Assembly (NCBI GenBank): GCA_021234535.1
Contig: CM037835.1
Span: 6,014,001-6,078,000, forward strand
Length of the DNA: 64,000 nt
Origin: Stichopus chloronotus
Lineage: Eukaryota > Echinodermata > Holothuroidea > Aspidochirotida > Stichopodidae
Direction of reading: 5' to 3'
Shown: in pieces, positions 38,301 through 50,611 of the stretch
Layout: each line of letters opens with the position of its first letter
Numbering within the stretch: the stretch's first letter is position 1
Notes under the pieces: model-generated
Database searches by the model: none
Seen by the model: only the letters and a program-made list of their open reading frames with translations
Told to the model about the DNA's origin: nothing
Made by a program: the position numbers and the translations under genes

Positions 38301-41300
38301 GGAATATTGGAGAAACTTTCTTCTACATGAGATGACGACTGATGAGGGGAAGTAAGGCAAGTTTATGGATGCCATATAGGATAATAGGTGATTCATAACT
38401 AATTAAACTGCTAGAGGGCACTTTCACTTGAAGTTCTAGTTACCAGCTAATGAAGTCCCAAGTTATCTACATGATGCTCGTATGGGCACCAAAGATAGTA
38501 ATGGACATACACTCAAACTCTTGATAACAGACTTGTACAGTAATATATGTAGATGACCTTAAACTAGAGCTGAGATATTGAGGGAGACAGAAGCTACCTG
38601 TATGTTTAGCAACTTGTATGTAATATAATGTGACATAGGTTTCATGGCCCTGGACAGTATAAAGAGTTTTAAAGTATTGTGCATTTGTCACTTGTAACAC
38701 ATCTGCCATTAAAGATCTGTATCCTTTGATTGATGGATATAATGGATTACCTATTTCAGTTGTTCACTGAGACACTAGCCTTCAAAGGTGGTATCACAGA
38801 TTAGGAGCAGTGTCATGTTAGTGATCAATTCTCGCACCATGAAGAGTGTAATAGTTGTGTGGGTACATGTGATTGTCCACGAGAACCTGTTGTGTTTTTT
38901 AATTTTTGAAGGTATGATGGGTGAGATTTTTTTGAGGTGGGATCATGGGAAGGGTTAGAAAAGGGAATTTATGGTCAATGCATCAATGATTTGCTGGTGT
39001 TGTTAACCCATGTATAGATGCACATAACATCTGGGTACTGTAAGAGAGGAACCACAGTCCCTACTGAAAGGTTTGCAAACAATGGTCTCCTAGCAACAAA
39101 CATCAAACAATCCAGGAGGGTTAAAAGTTGTTAAGAAATCACAATTGCCAGCATTGAGTGCCAGCATTCTCATCAGCTTTTTTGTCTGACTTTGCAGAGA
39201 TAGAATTCTCTGATGCATGGGGTAAAGGGGGTCCACCTTTTGGGGTCAAGGGCCCTCCTTGTGGTGTCCAGGGGAGCTCTGCATTTTAAACCACCTAGGA
39301 GATTTGTTCTGATGTTAAAAACCGGGTCTGCATGTTTTAGTTGTTTTTGTTAGGGTCGCTTTACGCATTGCAAGGTAAAAACAGAAGCTGAACTTTCAAA
39401 CTGGGCATTAAACTTTCAACCTGGGCTCTAAGAAGCAACATCAAGTTCAAACCCATCAGTGTGTCCCGTCAAAAGTGGCTAGTGAGAACTCTAAAAGCAG
39501 TGCTAGAAAAGTTACACCAGGCATGCAATGTACACAGTTCATGAGTTTGGGAAAAGGCTGGTAAGTGAATTCGATCATAAATAACAAAATCAATCAAGTT
39601 GTAGTGTATGCATACAAACCATAGAACTTTAGTTGTCTCTGCACAGCCATTTACTTTAGTTTTGATCTTTTAATAGCTGTCTCCTTTGTTGAGAGTTTTT
39701 CCTGACATCTTTATATGTCATGACAGACAGATTCCAAGTTTAATGTGCTGGTTAACCAGTTGTGGTTCCCTGGATGTATACAAATAGAGGTTCTCTTGTT
39801 TTCTGTTAATCACCTCCAGTTAGTCACTTTTGTTTCGGTCAGCTTGACAAAGGTCTCTGCTTTTTGATGTCTTTTTTCATTCACTTATGGCACTTACCTT
39901 CAGCATATTTTTGATAGGTCTCCAACTGTTAAGGCGTACAGTACACAATGACGTTATAGTGTATTTGCTTTACCTATGCAGTTCTGTATGTAGCTGACTT
40001 TACTTTATCTGTGATTTTTACTTTTAATTTAATATCTGAAGTTGTCTTTATTGCCATCCCCCATGTGAAAAACTGCTTAAATTTTTTCTCTTCCCTGTAG
40101 AAATCATCCTAGATCTTTAAGATCAAACTGAACTGATAAATAAGGTTGACAGTGAACAGGACTGTTATTAAGTATTTGTAGCACCATCAAGGAATGTATT
40201 GAGCCAGCACATTTACAGACAGCCTGAGTTCCACGTGAAATTATTTAGAGACAAAACACATCCTCATGTGAGAATTAGCATTTCAAGACCCTCCTTACCT
40301 TTTTGTTCTCTAACCTATGCACTAGTTTGCTTCAACTGAGTTCAGATGCAGCAAGCTTACCTACCCTCTTTCTGATATTCCTCTCCTTCTTTCAAATGTC
40401 AGTCTTGATCATCCTACTTGTAGTTTGTCTCAATTCTGATGACATTAGAATTTATTAATTTACTGTTTTTGTAGAATGTGATAATCGGCAGTGGAATGCC
40501 AATGAATTAATCAAGAGTAAAGGTTTTGCGGTACTCATTTTGCTCTGAAAGAAGGATCAGAATTTTAAATGTGATAGTTTCACAAATTTCAGAAAAGCAG
40601 CTAAGTAATCCACACCAAGAAAGCAGGTTTCTGTTACAATTCCTTCCAAATCTGTTCTCCAGATTCCATTTCTTGCTTTTCAAACCCAGTGTGACCCATT
40701 TTCTCTCCTTTTTTTTCATTGTAGTGTCTTTTTGCAAAGTTGAAGATAATTTTTTAAATTATTGGTGCAAGCATCTTTTTTTTGCCCCTTCAGTTTGCTC
40801 CTTAGAAGACTGTGTTTAACAATTGGCACAGAGTTATCACAAGCAAGTGATTCAAAAGGAAATATAATGGGGGCGAGGTTATTCCGCTCTTGCGCAGTCA
40901 GCTAGATATCAGGTTTCAAGTTTCTTATTTGAGAGGGGACGTGATGGCCAAGGGGAATGCTTACTCTGATTTGTCTACAAGTCAAACACCTGTCAGCGCC
41001 CAAGAGAAACCTTTAAATAGCCGGCACAGTTCTTGTTGCTTGGATGTCCTAAAGTCAGGGTGACCGAGAACAGAACGGTAGTCACTGCCCACAGGCTTCT
41101 AGCAACAGAGAAAGGATTTGCGGTCTACCTTAAAGAGAAAATGTATGTGACATTTTATCCTATATGTTTGTTATTTTGTTTGTGCTCATGTTTGAAAATT
41201 AAGGATTTATTGGAAGAAGTGTGATGTATGACAAATGAACTTGTGACACATATCAACAAAAATGTCGGGGAATGTGGGGGAACTTCAATGTTAGTACAAA

Positions 41301-42179
41301 GTGGTCCTTTTCTAGGTTTCTCCTCTCTTTATGTTGGGAAGACAAAAGCATCCTTTCTGTTAAAGTTCAGGGTTGCTATGTGTTTCAGGGATTAACATTG
41401 GCTGAATAGGGAGAGGGTAGAAAAAGAAATGGGGGCAAGAGAATGAGGAGACAAGATGAAAATTAACTCTATGAGTTTATTGTATGTTTTCCAAAATTTA
41501 TTGATTTACACATTTCATAGTGTAGCCAATGATTTTAGTAAAAATGAATGAATATAACATTTTTGATACTTGTAGTGTGATCTTGGGCATGTTCACAGGT
41601 GTGTATATAGCATTTTTTGTGATAGGTTACAGGTACTGTTTGTAAGATATTAGGGTTAGTACCTAAATACTTTCATGTACATGATTTAAACAGTCATAAA
41701 AAATGTCAGAAAAGTATACCGTCAATTTCCTTGTTCTTCTATACTTACATCAGTAGTACAAAACTGTTTGCAAGATTTTGCCGCAAACTTGTTTGCCATA
41801 TATTGGAGGTCTACTGTAATCTCGTACACTATTACATGTATACTTCAATATGTGTAAAGTGACTCTTTCCTGGGTTTGTCTTTGCCGTTGTCTGAGTTAT
41901 TTCTCTTCTCTCTTGGAAAAAGAACACCTGTCAAGCCATCTGTTGTAGGAACCCTCTGCTGAATATTTCAAGCTGGTACAAGAAATACATCTCCTGCAGA
42001 AACCTTTATTGATTTTATACTGTTTAAATTCATACTCTTTAATCAGGGAAGAGAGCTTAGAGGCTTTGCATCATTTCAATTTGCTCAGCAAAATTATGAC
42101 AAATCATATTTGACTCTCTTTTAAAGTATCTTAGGTGATGGAAATGAGAAGAGAATTAAAGATGCAGTAAATGCCAATT

Positions 42180-42860
42180 TACTTCACTCCTCACTTACCT
42201 GTCTCAACACAACAGATGCACTCCCATTCTACCGTGCCAAGAGCACTAGTAACCTTAAACAACGTCCATGACGCCGTCCAGTCTTATACTGGACTAGCCC
42301 CTCCTTGGTTTAATTCCTTCATCCGATTTTCCTAAGACTTGTTTTCGCATTGGATTGAATTTCTACACGTTTCATCAACCTTTCGCTAAGTACCCTTTTC
42401 ATTTATCATGTTTTTGTACTTAGAAAATTTAGGTCTGACTACATAGATTTCCACGCCCTCTTAAAGTACAACGCCTAGTTATGTGAAATCCCTTCCCGTT
42501 GTTTATTGCCAGTACAACCCCCTTATGTGTCTTTTCGTTCGTTTCCTAAGCTTGGGTTTACACTGCTTAAACCCTAGGTCTCTCTCGTTTAGAGGTTACG
42601 GCTGGCTTTCTTAGCTCATACCATCAATCTTTACCTTGTCTAGGCGTGGCTGTGTAGCCTAGCCACATCTCTCTCTGTGTTAGGTTCCTGGGAGTCCCTA
42701 GGAGAGGGACTCATGACCAGACTCGAAGTTTGTCTGGATCACGGTCCCATTCTGGGCCCTGATCGTGGTCCCTGAACAGATCCTCAAGAAGGGAGAGGTG
42801 AGTAGTCAGCTCCAACTTGGACTCAAAGGAGAGACCTAGAAGACATAAAGGTCCTCAAAC
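42180..42860. mobile_element. CpG-rich patch, probably a recent insertion of unknown class
   Basis: CpG density rises abruptly here (for example in the stretches around 42270-42300, 42470-42560 and 42590-42760) inside CpG-poor intron. The left end contains the dispersed core ctcacttacctgtctcaaca seen also at 16150 and 52098. The right part has local inverted words (gatcacggtccc/ccctgatcgtggtccc and ggagtcccta/agggactc). No terminal repeats or target duplication could be fixed, so boundaries are approximate. Confidence 0.4.
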
Positions 42861-43248
42861 TTTGAGGACTTCAACAAAAACTGCATCTTTAGGTCATAAA
42901 ATCTGCTCATCCATTTTGCCTGTTTGTTAATAAAAGGACAATAATTTCAAATATGCAAAATGAAGCAGACAGAAGTAGGTCCATGTCACACTCTTCCTGT
43001 ATCTCTCTTTTCTGCGCATAGACATATTGTATTTGTCTATTTTTTTTAGTATCTTTTTAAAACTAAGGCTTTGCAAAACAGCCTTTTTCTCTCAATTACA
43101 CCAAGGGAGCTTTTCTGTAAAGGCCTGCATGTGCATTACAAAAGCTCTTCATGCAGGAAGTGTGGTGAATAGTGATGCAGCTGATATTGGATACAAACCT
43201 GTGGGGTGAAAAAAGAAAGGTAACTTAGGGTACTTTTTATTTGAGTGA

Positions 43249-43369
43249 GCATGGTGGATCTAGATCAAACTTAATAGGAATGCAGATTAACAACACTGAC
43301 TCACGATCAAGATCTACCGATTTTGATTGACCCACCAGTGGCACCAGGGTAGATCAAGATCTACCATGC
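43249..43369. repeat. Short inverted-repeat element (about 121 bp)
   Basis: The left end is GCATGGTGGATCTAGATC and the reverse complement of the right end is GCATGGTAGATCTTGATC, two mismatches in 18. The word gatcaagatctacc occurs twice inside (about 43308 and 43352). This is a MITE-like or fold-back repeat. Confidence 0.6.
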
Positions 43370-43544
43370 TGGATCATAAGGTTGTAATAGGGACACAGCC
43401 ATTTGGCAAAGTGACCTTGGACCTCATTCATTTTCACTTTTTGGTCTATTTTTAATTTGAAATTTTGAGGATCAGGAAGTCTGAAGTTTCATGGAGGATC
43501 CTATGCCATGTTGAGTATGGATGAACACCAGCGAAATTTGCCTA

Positions 43545-43765
43545 CTCTTTTCGATCCGTGGTTGTAGGGTAAAAAAGCAGGGGTAAACCAACAATCCCAT
43601 ACTAACCAAAACTGCTCTGGGACCGTCATTTAATGTCCCATCCCCATTTGATGGACGAGAGTGTAACTCCCAGTCTTTAGCCCAACGGGGTGAAAGACCT
43701 TCCCAGCTCAGCTGCCTGTGGTGGAGGGTTAGCTCTGTTGTGTGGTACAGTACATGACAGAATGG
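43545..43765 (-). repeat. Possible SINE or LINE 3'-end fragment
   Basis: The minus strand contains gatgggacattaaatgacgg, then tcccagagcag. To me this resembles the GA(T/C)G(A/G)GACGTTAAA...GGTCCC motif found in many animal SINEs and LINE tails. A 110-codon minus open frame overlaps it (43472-43804) but has no domain. The resemblance is from memory and unverified. Confidence 0.35.
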
Positions 43766-44435
43766 CATACAGTAATGACTTGTTAACTTTGGTGGCCTTT
43801 TCACGCTTGTGCATGGTGCCCATATAGCAACTGACTCAAATGTGGACGCGACTCTGGACCAAGTTAATTATCACCCGTGGGACAATAATATCATGATCCC
43901 CCGCACACACAGCCTAGTTATTCAGTATAATTTGCATTCTGTCTCAGCCTTTCACTGTCACTGATTCTGCAAGTATAGTCTAAGTAGATTCATTCATTGC
44001 TCCACCGAAAATAACCAATTAAACTCAAATACTCATGGTTTTTTTTTCCAATCAATATCCGATCTGTTGATCACATCTTGAAGATTGCAAATTCTTCCTG
44101 TTTTTGAGAATCGAAATAAACATGTTTGCAGTTTCGTTTCAGACGAAACCAGTGATCTGCAATAGTTGAGTAAACATGTCACTTTAACCTCTCTGAATGA
44201 TATGTATAAATTAGCAGTACCAGTACTCGTTACAATTACATACATGATGACTTGCAATCAGCCCTATAAGAGGAAATATCAAACGCAGCCTGCATGATGA
44301 CAAATATCTGACAGATTTTGTTCCACTACCGACTTCAGTGGAAAGTAAGTTAATTGGATACAAGCTAATAACGTATGGTTGAAGGAATGGATTTTGTCAA
44401 TTTGATTTTGTAGTTAGAGCCAATCTAACATCCTC

Positions 44436-44507
44436 AATGGCATCAACATGTAACAGCATTGACATGTAACGACATCAGTGTATGTAATGGCATCAATGTA
44501 ACATGAT
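44436..44507 (+). repeat. Short imperfect minisatellite
   Basis: About four units of 16-20 bases follow the pattern ggcatcaacatgtaac with substitutions. The array is small and has no other notable feature. Confidence 0.6.
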
Positions 44508-44957
44508 CCGTCACAACTTTGATTCTGTGCGCTATGCAGTGCTATGCACCACTTCATTTGCAAACTGTGGTATCACCACCAAAGTAGTTGTACTTTAGCA
44601 AAAACAGGTTTAGTCAATTCATCTCTCTCATCACTGATCTGTGTCTTCATTCAACCACGTCCATGATAGAACTGATTGTTATGAAATCTTTAAAATGTAA
44701 TTGCCAACTGCAAATATCCAAAAGTGGTCAGTTTTTGGATTTATTCAGTGTCAAAGTTGCCCGAGTCCACATGCAGTATAGTAGTTGTCATAATGACCAT
44801 CTGACAAAGTTTGCACTGTTGAGGGATCAGGTAAAATGGTAGGACCAATCAGAACTGAGTTGATCCATTTTTTAAACCAATCAAAATCATTGTCTCAATA
44901 GATCAATGTGTCTGTGGTTGTACAAACACATGCTGCACATTGTCACATATACTGGAT

Positions 44958-45307
44958 AACTAGAGAAATAGGACGTTTACAATGCATCAACATGACCTAG
45001 AAAAAAAATAGCTGTAATCATTGTTGAACCATTCAGGCTCATTAATAAACATCTACAAAAATTTCATCTTGATTAAACACACATAACATGAGTGACAGAA
45101 GATGTGTCATTTAAATTTTCAAAAGATTGGGTGAGCAAATTATTCTTGAGCCACAAAATAAGTGAATTTCTATTTGTGATAAACTTATTTCTCAAAAAGA
45201 AGGCCACCATTCTGCCTTATTATTAATAATCTTCCATTTTGTGTCCACAGATATTGGTTTTAAAAATATGATTTTTGCTGTTAAACAAATGCCTCATTTC
45301 TCTTTAA
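44958..45307 (-). mobile_element. TTAA MITE, copy C (inverted orientation)
   Basis: It is full length but the most diverged copy (tagagaaataggacgttt at one end, gcctcatttctctttaa at the other). It shares the aaaaagaaggccacc and tgtgtccacagatattggtt type blocks with copy B. Confidence 0.85.
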
Positions 45308-45644
45308 GACTGTGGAGCAGTAACCAGGTTGACAGTGTCATGTTCTGCTACTAGTCTTAGCACAGTATGATTTGATTTTTACAGATTGTCATTTTAAGCA
45401 TTGCAGTTTTGCTAATGAAGTCTTCCCTGTTGGTTTGTTTCAATGTCACAGACATAACTTTTCAGTATTTTCTTCACATTACACCTTAAGCAACGTCATG
45501 TTTTTGCTTTGAAGTTATTAAGTCAATAACATCTTTTAAGAACATCTTTGAAGTTCACAGCTTCCAATTTTGATATTTTGTTTAGGGCAGCTGCCAGAAA
45601 CTGGTAGCTTGATGTGCCGTAGGGCCAATTTGTCACCAAAAAGT

Positions 45645-45664
45645 AAAAAAAAAAAAAAAAAAAA
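45645..45664 (+). repeat. Poly(A) run of about 20 bases
   Basis: It could be a retroposed 3' tail or a simple repeat. The sequence before it was not recognised. Confidence 0.8.
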
Positions 45665-46664
45665 TTAGTAGAAAAGCAATCAAAGAAAGTAGAATTTGCG
45701 AAGCACTCATTTCTTGTGTAAGGAGATTTTTTCTTTTAAACTTTTGTTTGCATTTTGTCAAATTCTGCAGGAAAGTTACCAATTAGTATGGAAATTATGA
45801 GGTGATGTTATTTACATTAGTCCAAAGTTGTCAAAGGAAGCTGTAAACGGGGGTCGCAGATATTGTCGTTGCCTTAATCCTAACAACCCTACAGGCACAG
45901 TGGCATTGTGAGGAACTGTGAAAAAAGCTTTTTTGATTGACATTAACAAGCAGAATTCATTGGTAAAGGGCTGTCCCTCAAAGGAGTTCACTGTTCTTTT
46001 GTTTTGATTCGGAAGTTCACCATTGTTGTTTTAGAAACTTATTTTCAAAGAATATTTTCTGTTTTCAGAGCAGTCAGTCATAAAAGAAAATTATATTGTT
46101 GGATATACCATGCTATGTATATATGGGCTTCTTTAAGGTTCAAAGTACATAGGCCTACCAAGTGACCGACCTTTCGCTAATGTTAATACTAAATTCCCAT
46201 CAGTGAACAATTCTGTTAAACCATGGGAAACAAAATGTCAAGTAACAGTGATTTTCTTTTGATGTATGAAATTTGTGATGAAAATTCATATATCCCTCCT
46301 GATAAGCAGTTCAGAAAAACTGTGATAAGTAGATTGACAATTTCAAAGGGAATGCACATGTTCAGTTTTGTAGAATAGATTTCATAATGTAGCGATGGAA
46401 TTTCTGCACCTGCATTGGCACCAAAATCAGATGGAAGAAAGCTACATGAAAATACCTTCCTTTGTCTCTTGTTACCCACCCCCTTTTCCCTCCAGTTTCC
46501 ATTCCAGTATTATGAGGAAATTAGGGAGGGCAGATAGATGATACAGATTTTATGAACCAAGGAAAATTTCCACAAGAACACTCAATCTTTTGATTTCTGA
46601 ACTCCTGCTCTGACAGAAAAAACAAACAAAAATAAAAATACACTTTGGAAACTCTAGCAAAAGT

Positions 46665-46735
46665 CAAATGAGACCTAGCCTAGGGCTGGAGGTTGTGGTT
46701 CTAGAAATTTAGTAGGGTGCACTTTGAGCAATATC
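46665..46735 (+). repeat. Fragment of the tataGTCACTC-type dispersed family (internal part)
   Basis: The words caaaagtcaaatgag, agcctaggg and gcactttgagc match 58733-58806 in order. The end motif of the family is missing here. Confidence 0.5.
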
Positions 46736-47466
46736 AAACAATGCATAGTGTCAGCAAGGAGTACAAATATGTTTAAAAATTTGAATACCCCACTGCTGAT
46801 GTGGCTATTCTTGTGTAGCTGCTATTGGGATATAACCACACTAGTGACTTGTGAGGAATTAATGGCATTTACTAGCCAAGTAGAGTTGTCTTTCTCTTCA
46901 CTTTTTCCCTTTGCTATGGAGAAGGCTATTAGAGGGTACTTTAATTGTTTTCTTTCTTAGAATGCTTTGGAATTATTAAAGGTGGAGGAATGCAAGCACT
47001 TTAATGATAATATTCAGTGGACTGTCTTGAAGATTAGTACCTTGATTAGCTTTGAGGCTCTGGTGCTTTTTAAAAGTTTCACATTTTTTCACATTTTTTT
47101 TTTCTCTGTACAACCCTGATTTCATGATATTAGGGTCAAGTTTCCAAGTTGGTGTTAAAAACTGGTGAAAAGTCATCAGCAAGTATATGTGAACAGTAAA
47201 ACTAACATTTCACCTAGATAACATCTTTAATCTTAGTAGGATGTTTTTGTTAGAGAAATTTAACTGGCCAATGAAAGGAGGCACACTGGTCTATCTATAA
47301 TGATCCCAATCTTGAAAGGGCTGTTCAGATCGGCAACAAATAGGACAGCTGGTCTTTGACCACCTTAGTTTTAACTTACCCCTGGAGGCAAGTGTGTTTG
47401 TTCAAGCCGGTATATGTTTGGGAGATGTAGGAAGGGAGAAACATTCAGGACTGGTGATTCATGAAC

Positions 47467-48178
47467 CAGGGAGCTGTTATTTAGATGGAGAGAGCACGGA
47501 AAATTAACTTAATGCTAATACTTTAAGATCCCCGCAATTGAGTAACGATAAGCTGTGCAATTAGCTCAAAGGTATTTCTTTCCTTTATTCGACGTTAGCA
47601 GTTCAATACAATTTACCTAGCTCCGTCATTAAAGTCAGCTAATTCTTGAACAATAAGATCGCTCTGAACGATGCTTTGATATGTAGGTTTGTACCGCCAA
47701 TCCTTAAAGAGCAGATGGCACACAACTCGAAACGACTGTTTAATTGAAATGAATGTTTACCTTTAACCCATTCCTTTTGAAGTTAGTGCATGCAAATGAG
47801 CTACAGAGGCAAAAGTCTATGTTTTTGACAAATAGCCGAGAAGTTTCCTCAAGTTTCCAGAGATGGTGAGATATCGATTCTTTTTCATGGTTTGATAAAC
47901 AAACCAAATATTGCATGGTCATACGAGTCGCCAAGCGTCGAAAGGCCGAAAAAGGCATTTATTTCAGTGACGACTGGCAATGTTGTAGCAGTAGGGAAAG
48001 TCAAAGTGAAGTTCTGTTGCCGTAGCAGACGACAGAGGTGTTATTGTGTTAATTTCCTAATCCGGTGTAAGTCCTTAGAAATTTCAGTTACTATACAAAG
48101 AACAGATTACGGTCTGACCTTGGCGGCACTAACCTTACTTCAAAGCGTACTTGCCTCCATCTAAATAACAGCTCCCTG
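47467..48178. mobile_element. Non-autonomous DNA transposon, 712 bp, perfect 24-bp terminal inverted repeats and 7-bp target duplication
   Basis: Both ends begin CAGGGAGCTGTTATTTAGAT (reading inward) and the match extends to 24 bases without mismatch. The flanks are CATGAAC at 47460-47466 and again at 48179-48185, a direct duplication. The interior is CpG-rich, unlike the surrounding intron, suggesting recent insertion into long-methylated DNA. The two open frames inside (72 codons minus, 90 codons plus) show no transposase motif. A CAGGG start fits hAT ends, but hAT duplications are normally 8 bp. P-like elements are an alternative. It is probably mobilised in trans. Confidence 0.88.
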
Positions 48179-48639
48179 CATGAACTAAGGAGCTATGTAT
48201 AAAGGCTATTTTGGGGAGGATGTTTGGATGTGGTGAACCAGACTGGGTCAGCGTAGAACTTATTTTAGGTTACATTTGTCATTCCACTATGATGTATGAT
48301 GTCTATTACAAAATGGTTCAAGATTTGTACCAGCTTTTAAGCTTTGGTTGAGAAAATGTTGTTTAATTGGCTCATTGTGAGACATGCATGCCAAGGGGTT
48401 CATTAGATGTTCAATTTTGTAAGCTTCATCTCAAAATGACATTTTAACGAGGATAATCCAGACAATACCAGAGAGTGCACAATTCACCTGGCACCATAGA
48501 TACTTTCTTCTTTGCAAGTGGAAATGTGTGTCTGCTTACATTGTCGATAAATGGTTTGTGTTCTTCCTGCCCATGTACTCCATTACTCACATGACGACAA
48601 GTTTTAAATTAAAGGCAACATGTTGGTTATGTGGGAATG

Positions 48640-48785
48640 AAAGTCAAATCGGAGCTATAGCATAGAGGACATGACGGAGAAGATGTATTTGAAGTGTCTT
48701 TGTGAAGTTGATGCATAAGAAAGAGTAAAGGCTAAGTATAGTCACTCAGGAATGCTCAGTCACACCAGTGAGTTGTGGGGATTAC
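48640..48785 (+). repeat. tataGTCACTC-type dispersed repeat, copy
   Basis: It contains, in order, aaagtcaaat, gttgatgcataag, taagtatagtcactcaggaa and caccagtgagttgtggggat. The same order is found at 58560-58700 and 58725-58885. Confidence 0.65.
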
Positions 48786-49103
48786 ATTGGCTGTGGTCTG
48801 GAATGTGGACGCTAATGATTAACTCTTCAGTCTTCTGAAGCCAGAGGAATAGGAGAATAGAGGAAGAATAAAGACAAAGATTAGATCTAAGTACAATCCA
48901 ACATATCCAGTGGGGATTGTAATGGGGACGGCTAAGCTCTACATAAACAGGATGTTGTGTAAATGTGTGCAATAAACCAAAGTGCCTTCTGTTTATCCAA
49001 ATAGGACAATTGTATAAACAGGTCTGGTGTAGATGAATGGTAGACATGGGACCAAAAAAGGCTAAAGAATACAAATTCAAACCTTTTCAAATTTGATTTA
49101 GCT

Positions 49104-49205
49104 TATTCACATCACAGACATACACTTATCCCTGCTCATACTTATAAATTGTTTGACAATGTATGTATGAGCAGTGGGTAAGTATAGTCACGTGTGTGAA
49201 TATCC
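49104..49205. repeat. Short palindromic element (about 100 bp) of the same family
   Basis: The left arm (attcacatcacagacataca, then cttatccctgctcatac) pairs with the right arm, whose reverse complement reads attcacacacgtgactatac, then ttacccactgctcatac. Only about 25 bases separate the arms. It looks like the two ends of the family fused after internal deletion, and could form a hairpin. Confidence 0.6.
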
Positions 49206-49222
49206 ACAGTAGTAAGTTATGG

Positions 49223-50508
49223 GAATTCCTTTACTTTAACTGATCAGACACCCATTTCACAAGTAATTGTGATTTGTAGGATGTAGGACCACATAACAGT
49301 GAGCTTACAGGCTTGTTGAACAGTGGCCTGATTCAAGGACTAGAATGTACCTGCCAGTGTACTCCTATAGCACCTATGGTATCTCTAGAGATACTCACCA
49401 TTCCACATTGCTCACTTCACTGTTGTACATCATTTTATGTACCTCAGTGTAATCAATATGATGTATGGTACGGTATATCTGCAACTTTATTTAACATGGC
49501 TTAATTCCATGAAATTTGACATCAGTAAAAAAGTCAGACCTTTTCATTGTAAGTTTGGGCTTAAAGTGTTGTGATAATGTTATGAAATGTTTTGTTGAAG
49601 GCAGTCAAGATCATAAAGAAATAGAATGTTCAGTTTCTATGACTCATCACAGATTCCCTATGATGCAAATGCAAGACAGGAACAAAGTCTGTTTGAAAAT
49701 CCATAACTTCTAAACAGAGCATGCCATTGGGATACAGTTTTCATCATGGGAATAAAGCTTCTCTAATTTTATGAAACTTTAATGGAATTAAACAGCTGAA
49801 GTCCTTGAAAATACATATGTGTAATTAATATTTATTACTTGTAAATAAAACATGAGGTAAGTTTGGCTTTCTTGCAGTGAGTGATTTATTTAAAGGCTCT
49901 TTCCACTTCTTCTTTTGACCAATTTCATCAAACCTGTTACGCTTGCATTGTAACTGGAAGAGCACAAAAAGTCTAAAACTGAATAATCCTCTCAGGAATT
50001 AATTAGGACAATCTTCAATTATTTTGTTGTTGTGTTTGTGCATAATTCTGTCTTACAAAAAGGAGGGAGAGAGAGAGAAGTCACTTAAAACTTTTGATGA
50101 TATTGATCAGAATCAAAGTACCAAATGTCTCTCAACTCTTGCAACTTGTAGCTGTCTTATGTCACTATAATGCCAAGTCTTGAACCCTGTGACATGCATC
50201 CAGGCATAATGTATTACTCTGAACAATCAATTGTAATTAATTGCATTGGTATAGACTTCCTCTCCCCACCCCCCCCCATAAACTGTGACACCCACAAGAT
50301 TTCTCAAGTGCCCTCAAAGTGTTTTTTGCAAAGTTTATGAGAGTTTAGGCATACTATCTTTGATGCTGTTAAGGATCTGAATAATTTTCATCTCGTCACC
50401 CGATTAGTAGCACATATACATGTCAAATGGTTTCTTAAGATTGTGAAGCATTTTGTTTTCCTTCAAGCATCTTTCATTTTACGTTGTTGGTCTTCATCGT
50501 CTCTTCAG
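49223..50508. other. Intron end before coding exon 2
   Basis: It is AT-rich non-coding sequence with a GA-rich run near 50064-50080 and a C run near 50269-50278. Open frames at 49313-49504 and 49516-49713 are short and motif-free. Confidence 0.5.
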
Positions 50509-50611
50509 ACTTAAAAAGACATGGACTCAGCGAGTTTAGCAGAAGAGACACAACGGACTACTCGCAGATCGTGATAGATGATGAAAATAACCAGCTCATC
50601 GTCGGTGCAAG
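50509..50611 (+). CDS. Semaphorin coding exon 2: start of the sema domain (103 nt)
   Basis: The acceptor ctcttcag ends at 50508 and the donor gtgagt starts at 50612. Joined to exon 1, the first codon becomes GAC (Asp), and the frame reads LKRHGLSEFSRR, then DTTDYSQIVIDDENNQLIVG and A, leaving AG for the next exon. This is the classic first blade of semaphorins: an aromatic residue plus Ser-Gln, a short hydrophobic strand, an acidic/Asn turn, then L-(I/V)-VGAR. Class 5 members keep a Phe/Tyr-Ser-Gln here and a non-tyrosine residue before VGAR, as seen in this exon. The exon is locally CpG-rich compared with the intron around it, as expected for constrained coding sequence. I am confident of the exon because phase, splice sites and homology agree independently. 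Confidence 0.88.

Larger units (their letters stand above)
30879..50508 (+). other. Semaphorin intron between coding exons 1 and 2 (19,630 bp)
   Basis: The intron runs from gtaagc to tcttcag in phase 1. Beyond the repeats listed separately, it is CpG-poor AT-rich sequence with homopolymers (G run at about 33670, C run at about 36452-36465, A run 45645-45664). I see nothing coding in 30879-35280, 35400-42180 or 45310-47460. A CpG-containing patch at about 40860-41130 might be regulatory or an old insertion. Confidence 0.75.

Noticed and set aside
39740..39780. TTAACCAGTT word resembling the end of the 1.69-kb element
   Set aside because: The match is limited to about ten bases with no partner end; likely chance.
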